NCBI GenBank assembly: GCA_029069015.1
Contig: JAIEBL010000403.1
Coordinates: forward strand, 1 to 5,709
Length of the DNA: 5,709 bases
Reading direction: 5' to 3'
Source of the DNA: Clostridiales bacterium
Lineage (GTDB): Bacteria > Bacillota > Clostridia > Christensenellales > Pumilibacteraceae
The notes beneath the pieces are model-generated. The model did not search any database and was not told the origin of the DNA. It saw only the letters and a list, made by a program, of their open reading frames with translations. The position numbers and the translations under genes were made by a program. The first letter of the stretch is position 1. Each line of letters starts with the position of its first letter. Positions 1 through 5,233 of the stretch are shown here, one piece after another.

Positions 1-107
1 ATATATTCTCCGTCCAGCCCGATCTCGTCGGTCACGGCGGCGACGTTTTCGTATACGATTTTGTGATTGCACGCGGCGGACAAATCTATTTTTCGGTACG
101 TGCGCAT
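1..107 (-). CDS. N-terminal fragment of an unidentified protein (runs off the window)
   Basis: About 35 codons are visible, starting at the ATG on 105-107 and open to the window edge. The start is well supported: a strong Shine-Dalgarno, GGGAGGT at 114-120, lies 6 nt upstream. The peptide begins MRTYRKIDLSAACNHKIVYE and continues with an acidic stretch ending near DGEYI. It has no signal peptide or membrane segment in the visible part. The first 22 bases overlap the end of the upstream BtrH-like gene in another frame, so it is very probably the next gene of the same operon. I do not recognise the family. The 'IDLS..CN' opening loosely recalls N-termini of some carbohydrate-binding or discoidin-like proteins, but that is a weak impression from 35 residues and not a call. 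Confidence 0.7.
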   Translation of the reverse strand, partial: MRTYRKIDLSAACNHKIVYENVAAVTDEIGLDGEY

Positions 108-1039
108 AAACACACCTCCCGCATTCGCGTGTAGACTTTTTCTTCCAGACGGCCCAGTTCGTCAATGCGCCTCAAGATTTTTTCCAGCGCTTCGCCCGTA
201 TTTACAAAGTTGTTTTTCGTGTGCATTTTCCAAAACAGCGACACGAGCGTATTATACGCGCCGATGAGACCTACGACCGCCGCCGAAAACTCGGGCGCGG
301 CAAACGGTGCGGTTTTGCTCAGCGTGAAATAAAAGTCTTTCATTTCCTTGCAGTACCGCTCGATTGCAACCGACTTTTCTGCCAAGACAGCCGTATCGTG
401 CGCAAACAGGCGTTTGAGCTCTGCGAGGTTTTTGACCGAAAACGCGCGGCTTTTTTCAAGATCGCTCAAAGGAATATGCCGCCATATCAAAAGCGGCTTG
501 CTTTCGTCTTTTTGCGCTTTTTGTAAGATTCGGCACGCATACCTGCTTTTATTGACGCCCTGATGCTGCATTCGGCTGGCGTACAGCACGTTTTGCATCG
601 ACAGGCTTTTTTGCACGTACATGCCGTTGCGGTAGCTGTGGTCTACGGCGTCGATCGTATCCTGCTCCTCGTTGTAGCCGTACGCCAATATAAAGTGCAG
701 GCTATGGCACTTCTGATAGGTCTCGGGGCGGCTCTCCAAGTAGTAGCTGTCTACGCCCACGATGACGGGCTTGCCGTCGTCTATGCTACGCAAGAGTTTT
801 TTGCGGTTGATATTGCACTTTTTTACGCGGTAGCCGAGCGCCTTTTGCAGGGCGCGGTCAGTGAAAAACTCCCTGCCTTCCGTCACGAAATCGTCGTGCA
901 TGAAGATGAACCAATTCAGAAGTATGCCGTCTTTTTCCACGCCTAAGCTTGTCAGCCCCGCGACAAGCTGGTGGTAATAGCAACTTCGGAACACAAAGTC
1001 GTTAAAGGGCTCTACGCCCGTCAATCTCTTTTCAGCCAT
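86..1039 (-). CDS. BtrH N-terminal-domain protein, putative carrier-protein-dependent acyltransferase (transferase 1)
   Basis: A 317-residue soluble protein resembling BtrH, the butirosin enzyme that moves an aminoacyl group from the carrier BtrI to ribostamycin. The papain-like N-terminal half (about 1-150) shows an early Cys20 (FRSCYYHQL), the block GKPVIVGVDSYYL at 89-101, His115 in SLHFILAYGY and an acidic position in TIDAVDHSY (Asp130 or Asp133). These fit a Cys-His-Asp set and the domain's 'GkPv...D.yyL...H...vyGy' pattern. The remainder (about 165-317) is predicted to be mostly helical, like the C-terminal region of BtrH-family proteins. There is no signal peptide or membrane segment. 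The ATG at 1037-1039 overlaps the carrier-protein stop by 8 bases and follows AAGGAG at 1047-1052. The direct neighbour is an acyl carrier protein, which supports acyl transfer over proteolysis. The donor acid and the acceptor are unknown. A C39-like peptidase is the alternative reading. Confidence 0.8.
   Translation of the reverse strand: MAEKRLTGVEPFNDFVFRSCYYHQLVAGLTSLGVEKDGILLNWFIFMHDDFVTEGREFFTDRALQKALGYRVKKCNINRKKLLRSIDDGKPVIVGVDSYYLESRPETYQKCHSLHFILAYGYNEEQDTIDAVDHSYRNGMYVQKSLSMQNVLYASRMQHQGVNKSRYACRILQKAQKDESKPLLIWRHIPLSDLEKSRAFSVKNLAELKRLFAHDTAVLAEKSVAIERYCKEMKDFYFTLSKTAPFAAPEFSAAVVGLIGAYNTLVSLFWKMHTKNNFVNTGEALEKILRRIDELGRLEEKVYTRMREVCLCARTEK
114..120 (-). promoter_or_regulatory. Ribosome binding site of the last, partial gene
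   Basis: The minus strand reads GGGAGGT, an almost perfect Shine-Dalgarno, 6 nt before the ATG at 105-107. It lies inside the coding sequence of the upstream BtrH-like gene. It is the main evidence that a new gene starts here rather than the overlap being chance. Confidence 0.75.
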
Positions 1040-1262
1040 TCGTTTTCTCCTTAACCGCGACCACGATGTCGCCAGCCGTGCCGTTATAGAGCGCGTCGAA
1101 CGCGTCGATATCGAACTCTATGCCGAACGCGTTTTCGAGCTCTACCAGCATTTCGACGAACGACAAGCTGTCGAGGCTGAGCGATTTGAGCGCGGTGTTT
1201 TCTTCTACCTGTTCCGGTAGCGCACACGCGCCGCGCACGATTTCTATAATCTTGTCTTTCAT
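1032..1262 (-). CDS. Acyl carrier protein (carrier 1)
   Basis: A 76-residue acidic protein of the usual length for a stand-alone acyl or peptidyl carrier. The phosphopantetheine site is LDSLSF at residues 30-35, with Ser32 as the expected attachment residue. It is followed by the helix VEMLVELENAFGIEFD, the standard helix-II and loop pattern of the family. The residues after the serine differ from the DSLDTVEL typical of fatty-acid-synthesis ACP, suggesting a dedicated pathway carrier. It should carry an acyl group activated by the ligase just upstream and deliver it to the BtrH-like protein just downstream. The start codon shares an ATGA with the ligase stop (1259-1262). Its own Shine-Dalgarno is weak (GGAAAG at 1274-1279, 11 nt away), so translation is probably coupled to the ligase. 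Confidence 0.9.
   Translation of the reverse strand: MKDKIIEIVRGACALPEQVEENTALKSLSLDSLSFVEMLVELENAFGIEFDIDAFDALYNGTAGDIVVAVKEKTNG
1047..1052 (-). promoter_or_regulatory. Ribosome binding site of transferase 1
   Basis: AAGGAG on the minus strand, 7 nt before the ATG at 1037-1039 and inside the 3' end of the carrier-protein gene. It fixes the start of the BtrH-like protein. Confidence 0.7.
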
Positions 1263-2512
1263 TTACGTTGGATCTTTCCGCTCGGCGTACGCGCCAATTG
1301 CGCCACTTTCCCGATTCGGTCGGGTATGGCGCTCAGGTTACCGTTCGCCGCCAAAAACTTCCGTAACTCCGCGGGCGTAACTGCACCCGTATAGTTCAGG
1401 CAAATAAGCGTCCCCTGCTCCGTCGGCATGCCGTACGCCACACAATCGGTCACCTGTGGGCACTCCTTTGCCGTGCGCTCGATTTCTTCGGGATAGATGT
1501 TCAATCCGCACCGAATCAGCATATTGTCCTTTCTGCCGTCTATGTATAGATACCCTTCTTCGTCGACGTGCGCCGCGTCGCCCGTGTGCAGCCAACCGTC
1601 GCATATCTTCTGCGCCGTTTTTTGTCTGTCACCGTAATACCCTTTCATGACGCACGGGGAGCGCACCAAAAGCTCGCCATCCGCAATTGTTATCCGAACG
1701 TTGCCGATCGGCTTGCCGATGCTGTTCGGGCGCAAACGGAACTGATCCGGCGTCAGCGCCGTGACGCGCGGGCTATGCTCGGTCAGTCCGTACACGTTGT
1801 AAAATTCGGTTTGCGGGAATGCGTCGGCAATCTCCCGCCCTACCGCTTCGCTCAAAATCTCGCCGCTTAACACGCCCGCCCTTACGGGGAAGTCACGCGT
1901 CCCCCGCGCTTTGGCGAGCGTGCGGTACAGCGTGGGCGTGGCGCAAAACACTTCTATGCCGTGCTCGGCAAAATACGATAGCACGCGCTGCGGCATGAAC
2001 GGCTCTTCGTAAAAATACACCGTCAGTCCGTTGCAAAGCGCGTACAACAGCTCACCCGTGATCACAGCCACATGCATCAACGGGCGCGCTATACAGATGG
2101 TGCGGAACTCGGATACGCGAAAATACTCGGATATGTACGCCAGATTTTCTATGACGTTCGTATCGGTCAGCATAACGCCTTTGGGCGTTCCCGTCGTCCC
2201 GCTCGTAAACATGACGAACGCGAGGTCTTGCATATTTTCCTGCGTTATATGTACTGCCGTTTTTACGCGTCCGCTGTGTTTGCTACCATACTCCGCCGAT
2301 ACGGGCACTGCGACGTCGCCCTCGGCAATGCAACGAAGGATGGCAATCGCCTGCGCTTCACGGGTTTGACCTTCGCACACCCTCGGCCGTCTGTTCTCTT
2401 TTGCCGTACGTCCCCACTGCAACAAATCGGCGTACGTGATATGCCCGTTCGCAAACGCCACTCGGTCGGCAAACGGATGCATTTTGCCCGCCAGATATTC
2501 CCACAATCTCAT
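1259..2512 (-). CDS. Compact AMP-forming acyl ligase (ANL superfamily)
   Basis: A 417-residue adenylate-forming enzyme expected to turn a carboxylic acid plus ATP into an acyl-adenylate and pass it to a carrier-protein thiol. Core motifs appear in order: FTSGTTGTPKGV at 102-113 (phosphate loop), an MHVAV segment at 146-150 (aromatic/His motif region), YGLTE at 241-245, TGD at 310-312, GRKDNMLIRCGLNIYPEEIE at 326-345 (hinge and C-terminal domain), and PSGKIQRK at the extreme C-terminus, with Lys413 as the probable catalytic lysine. The enzyme is therefore likely active. It is about 100 residues shorter than usual. The loss is N-terminal: the phosphate loop starts near residue 100 instead of roughly 150-190. 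The ATG at 2510-2512 has GGAG at 2521-2524 (8 nt upstream) and overlaps the carrier-2 stop by 4 bases. With carrier proteins on both sides it could load either or both. The acid substrate cannot be read from the sequence. Confidence 0.88.
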   Translation of the reverse strand: MRLWEYLAGKMHPFADRVAFANGHITYADLLQWGRTAKENRRPRVCEGQTREAQAIAILRCIAEGDVAVPVSAEYGSKHSGRVKTAVHITQENMQDLAFVMFTSGTTGTPKGVMLTDTNVIENLAYISEYFRVSEFRTICIARPLMHVAVITGELLYALCNGLTVYFYEEPFMPQRVLSYFAEHGIEVFCATPTLYRTLAKARGTRDFPVRAGVLSGEILSEAVGREIADAFPQTEFYNVYGLTEHSPRVTALTPDQFRLRPNSIGKPIGNVRITIADGELLVRSPCVMKGYYGDRQKTAQKICDGWLHTGDAAHVDEEGYLYIDGRKDNMLIRCGLNIYPEEIERTAKECPQVTDCVAYGMPTEQGTLICLNYTGAVTPAELRKFLAANGNLSAIPDRIGKVAQLARTPSGKIQRK

Positions 2513-2739
2513 AAATGCCGCTCCGTTATGCGAACCAAATCGGAAAGCTCGGTTAAAGCAGCGGGGTCCAAATCATCATCGGAAAAAACAATCCCGTACT
2601 TTTCTTCTATCAAAGCGATGACGGACACAAGCGATAAACTGTCCAGTCCGCTTTCTTTCAGACTTTCGTTCACTGACAATTCCACACCGACTGCATCTCT
2701 TGCGATCTGTACGATTTCATGCCCCAGATTTCTTTTCAT
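2509..2739 (-). CDS. Acyl carrier protein (carrier 2)
   Basis: A second 76-residue carrier, with the 4'-phosphopantetheine site GLDSLSLVSV at 31-40 and Ser34 as the expected attachment residue. The following helix (IALIEEKYGIVFSDDDLD) and an acidic C-terminal half fit the four-helix carrier fold. It is clearly not a recent copy of carrier 1: beyond the LDSLS core the two share little, so they probably have different partners or cargo. The ATG at 2737-2739 has an excellent Shine-Dalgarno (GGAGGT, 2748-2753) and overlaps the end of the upstream transferase by 23 bases. The stop shares ATGA with the ligase start. Its position between a BtrH-like protein and the ligase mirrors carrier 1. Confidence 0.9.
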   Translation of the reverse strand: MKRNLGHEIVQIARDAVGVELSVNESLKESGLDSLSLVSVIALIEEKYGIVFSDDDLDPAALTELSDLVRITERHL

Positions 2740-3535
2740 TCTTTATGACCTCCGCTATTTGTTTTTCGATTTGTATGAGAGCGTCTATCTCTTCGTTTGC
2801 GGTGTCCGAAAACGCCCTGCCCTTTGTCTGCGCCAACCGCAGGTTGAAATACAGCTTGTCTAATTTCACATTTTCTTCATGCAACAACCATTCCACCGCG
2901 GCGGTTTCGCAAAAAAACTTTTCCAGTCTTTTTCGTGTTACGCGCAAGACCCCGACCGCCGATTCGAGCGCCCCCGAATCATGCGGGATAGCCTTCCGTG
3001 TAAAATCCTGATGCATTAAGCCGCTCGTTGCATGATCGTCCGTTTTTGCCGCGAGGTCTTTCTCGGCATAAAGGAGCACGGCGCCGCCGTATCCCCTGTC
3101 GAACGCTTCTTCCGTAAAGACGCCCTCACTTAGGGGGTATTCGTTTACCCACTGCAAATTCTCATCGATGCAGATATAATGATCTTCGCGCCACGCAGTC
3201 CGCCGAAACCCCGTAAAAAATTCCGCGTTCACGCGCACTAAATATAGCTCGTTCTTCGCTTGCGCCCGTATGATGGCTTTCGCTTCGTCCTTATCGCAAG
3301 AACGGTATTCGTGTTCTACGATTCCATAGTCTTCCGCAACGTCTTGCAACCGCGGCAAATAGCAATAGTTCTGATACAGAGCGCCGTGCGCAAAGTCGTC
3401 CAAAACCTGCATAATGCCGACGAATGCGCTTCCGTAAAGTCTTGTTACGTCCGTCCGCCCGCCGAGCCATGCCAGGAAATATTTTTCTACGCACGAAAGT
3501 CCGAGCGCATTTGCCAAATCGCTTTTATTCAGCAT
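2717..3535 (-). CDS. Divergent BtrH/C39-like protein, putative acyltransferase (transferase 2)
   Basis: A 272-residue soluble protein of papain-like design, more divergent than transferase 1. Visible landmarks are Cys15 (ALGLSCVEKYF), a segment NELYLVRVNAEFF at 95-107 in place of the 'GkPv..vD..yl' strand, His119 (EDHYICID) and an Asn131 or nearby acidic residue in QWVNEYPL. These give a plausible Cys-His-Asn/Asp set. Residues about 185-272 are helical and charged, as in the C-terminal part of transferase 1. The ATG at 3533-3535 is chosen because it leaves an 11-base overlap with the upstream gene and puts the Cys at the usual N-terminal position. A longer reading up to 3787 would add 84 basic residues that are only the out-of-frame shadow of the nucleotidyltransferase gene. 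The Shine-Dalgarno is weak (AAAGAAG at 3545-3551). By position next to carrier 2 it probably transfers that carrier's acyl group. The family call is by fold pattern, so moderate. Confidence 0.6.
   Translation of the reverse strand: MLNKSDLANALGLSCVEKYFLAWLGGRTDVTRLYGSAFVGIMQVLDDFAHGALYQNYCYLPRLQDVAEDYGIVEHEYRSCDKDEAKAIIRAQAKNELYLVRVNAEFFTGFRRTAWREDHYICIDENLQWVNEYPLSEGVFTEEAFDRGYGGAVLLYAEKDLAAKTDDHATSGLMHQDFTRKAIPHDSGALESAVGVLRVTRKRLEKFFCETAAVEWLLHEENVKLDKLYFNLRLAQTKGRAFSDTANEEIDALIQIEKQIAEVIKNEKKSGA
2748..2753 (-). promoter_or_regulatory. Strong ribosome binding site of carrier 2
   Basis: GGAGGT on the minus strand, 8 nt before the ATG at 2737-2739 and inside the upstream coding sequence. 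Among the best Shine-Dalgarno matches in the window, it suggests high output of the carrier protein. Confidence 0.75.
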
Positions 3536-4589
3536 GCAAAACCGCTTCTTTGAGATAGCACTCCGTCGAAAATGCCTTGACCCTTTCACGCACGGACGCC
3601 GTCCAAACGTATCTTTTCCGTGTATCGTAGTCGATAACCTGCGGCTGATGGCAGATATATTCTTTTGCCCATAGACGGATTTCGTCGTCGTCGAAAATTT
3701 CGCCCACTTGATGCAACACCGCACCAAACGGCTCTTCCAAACGATATTTGCGCACGAACGTTTGAACGGCGGTCTGATTGAACGCATGAGTAGCGATTAG
3801 GTAATACATGTCCGCCAACTTATACAGTTCCAAATCCTTATTGCGTGCAACCATGAAATGCAGACAGCTTTCTTTATATTGGTGCATAACGAGATGAAGG
3901 AAAAACAGTTCGGGCACGAGCGTTTTCATAGGCACTTTTCCGCTTTGCACGGTAGACGAATCGATCATATCGCACAGCAATTCTTCATCCGCGTTGGGCG
4001 TATTGCCCAACGAAAAATTGAGGTCGACTTCCGTAAAAGGAATTTCAGCATTCTCCGTCTGCCGAACAAACGGAGCGACCTCGCCGCGGTTCATTCTGCG
4101 CATTAAAATTTCCGCACGAGAAAAAGGGATAATCTTCTTTTCCTTGGCGTCGTATCTGCCTTGCACGAATCCCATGTCCTTCAACACATTACTGACGGCG
4201 GTGATCCCTGTCGGTTTCACCAATAGGTCTATATCGTTGGAAGTCCTCTCCCCGTCAATATACAAAAGCCGATTGGCAAACGGTACGTTACACATTACGC
4301 TGCCCTTTAAAAATGCGTGCTCCGCATTTGCGCGTAGAAGCGCATCGGAAATTTCTTTTATTTGCAAACGCATAAATTCCGCTCGACGTTGCTGCTTACA
4401 AAACACTTCGCGCAGATTCCACTCTGCTTTCCCGGGTAAGCTTACCATTGCGGTTTGGGCACGGTGATAAAACAAGCCGGCGATTTTATGGCAAACCAGA
4501 AAACCGGATACTTCATACCAATCCGCCTCCGTACTAGATTGATGTCCTTTGAGAATTTCCGTGACGTAACGCAAGCTCTCTTCCGTCAT
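3525..4589 (-). CDS. Nucleotidyltransferase-fold protein (NTP_transf_5-like)
   Basis: A 354-residue soluble protein with the signature of the NTP_transf_5 (nucleotidyltransferase, Pol-beta-like) family. It has AFLKGSVM at 92-99, the metal-binding block GERTSNDIDLLV at 113-124 (Arg115, Asp119, Asp121) and a third probable metal ligand, Asp189, in TEVDLNFSLGN. A helical C-terminal part contains RNKDLELYKLADMYYLI at 249-265, matching the family's 'r..D...ll' segment. All three acidic positions are kept, so catalysis is plausible. Members often sit in natural-product and peptide-modification clusters but mostly lack a proven reaction. Here it could transfer a nucleotidyl group to an acceptor or intermediate (inference). 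The ATG at 4587-4589 shares ATGA with the kinase stop and is preceded by AAGGAG at 4601-4606, 11 nt away. Confidence 0.8.
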   Translation of the reverse strand: MTEESLRYVTEILKGHQSSTEADWYEVSGFLVCHKIAGLFYHRAQTAMVSLPGKAEWNLREVFCKQQRRAEFMRLQIKEISDALLRANAEHAFLKGSVMCNVPFANRLLYIDGERTSNDIDLLVKPTGITAVSNVLKDMGFVQGRYDAKEKKIIPFSRAEILMRRMNRGEVAPFVRQTENAEIPFTEVDLNFSLGNTPNADEELLCDMIDSSTVQSGKVPMKTLVPELFFLHLVMHQYKESCLHFMVARNKDLELYKLADMYYLIATHAFNQTAVQTFVRKYRLEEPFGAVLHQVGEIFDDDEIRLWAKEYICHQPQVIDYDTRKRYVWTASVRERVKAFSTECYLKEAVLHAE

Positions 4590-5233
4590 AACCCGATACG
4601 CTCCTTACCGCAAATTTTCTTTACCGATTCAAACGTTTGCACCGCGTCACACGAAGTGTCCAGAACGTAAAAACGGGCAGCTTTTGCCATTTGTCTGAAC
4701 TGCGTCGCAACGCGGGCAAGTAGCTGCTTGTCCAAATGACGGTCGCTTTCACTCGGGCGGCTCAATATCCGTTCAATGGCAAGCTGAGGCGGCACGTACG
4801 CTAAGAAAACGACGCTCGGTTGCAAGATGTATTTTGCGGCTTCGTAAAACCATTTTTCATGCGTGTATCCGCGGGCAAGCATGTTGGCAAGCGAGGTGTA
4901 GATATACCGATCGCAAATAACCATTTTGCCCGATCTTAACGCTGGCTCTATCACTTCGAATCCGTGTTGAATCCGATCCGACATTGTCAGCAGTTGTACA
5001 GCCCTATAGTCGATATCATCGTGATTCGAACAATACATCATCTTTTGAAAAAGTTTGGTTTTGCGCGAAAGATCCGTGGGTTGCTTGACCGTGAGTACGC
5101 TGTCCGCCCCGATCTTTTCGCCCAACCATTTTTCCGTCATGGAAATCATCGTGGTCTTTCCCGCGCCGTCCGTTCCTTCAAAAACGATGAGCCGACCCGC
5201 GTATGGTTTACTTTTCAGCTTCGGTATCCGCAT
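4586..5233 (-). CDS. Thymidylate-kinase-fold P-loop kinase, substrate uncertain
   Basis: A 215-residue protein, about the length of dTMP kinases (200-215). It has RLIVFEGTDGAGKTT at 14-28 (Walker A, GTDGAGKT at 20-27), DRYIYTSLA at 108-116 (the DR(Y/H) motif), and an Arg/Asp lid-like stretch SRPSESDRHLDK at 158-169, then a C-terminal strand FYVLDTS. The fold is secure. Two dTMP-contacting motifs differ from housekeeping Tmk: the usual 'EPGGT' is QPTD at 51-54, and the usual 'AYQ' after DR(Y/H) is ANM at 116-118. It is therefore probably a dedicated cluster kinase and not the cell's dTMP kinase; the phosphorylated substrate is unknown. The ATG at 5231-5233 follows AGGGGA at 5241-5246 (7 nt) and overlaps the upstream gene by 26 bases. 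The nucleotidyltransferase follows with a 4-base overlap, suggesting the two act together. Confidence 0.82.
   Translation of the reverse strand: MRIPKLKSKPYAGRLIVFEGTDGAGKTTMISMTEKWLGEKIGADSVLTVKQPTDLSRKTKLFQKMMYCSNHDDIDYRAVQLLTMSDRIQHGFEVIEPALRSGKMVICDRYIYTSLANMLARGYTHEKWFYEAAKYILQPSVVFLAYVPPQLAIERILSRPSESDRHLDKQLLARVATQFRQMAKAARFYVLDTSCDAVQTFESVKKICGKERIGL
4601..4606 (-). promoter_or_regulatory. Ribosome binding site of the nucleotidyltransferase
   Basis: AAGGAG on the minus strand, 11 nt before the ATG at 4587-4589, inside the 3' end of the kinase gene. The spacing is on the long side, but the ATGA stop-start overlap would also allow re-initiation. Confidence 0.6.

Noticed and set aside
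563..946. Plus-strand open frame of 127 codons rich in Val and Ala
   Set aside because: It is antisense to the conserved papain-like domain of transferase 1. Its hydrophobic look comes from complementary codons, and no Shine-Dalgarno supports it.
86..1039. Leader-peptide-cleaving C39 peptidase of a bacteriocin exporter
   Set aside because: There is no ABC-transporter or membrane domain, no double-glycine precursor gene is visible, and the adjacent carrier protein and ligase fit BtrH-type acyl transfer better. The fold relationship is acknowledged.
2072..2863. Long plus-strand open frame of 263 codons
   Set aside because: It lies opposite the ligase, carrier 2 and the end of transferase 2, which have clear family motifs. 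The translation is rich in Arg, Cys and Ser with no domain pattern, so it is an antisense shadow.
3536..3787. N-terminal extension of transferase 2 up to 3787
   Set aside because: It would overlap the nucleotidyltransferase gene by more than 250 bases and add a basic, low-complexity stretch read out of frame from it. The start at 3535 gives the normal short overlap.
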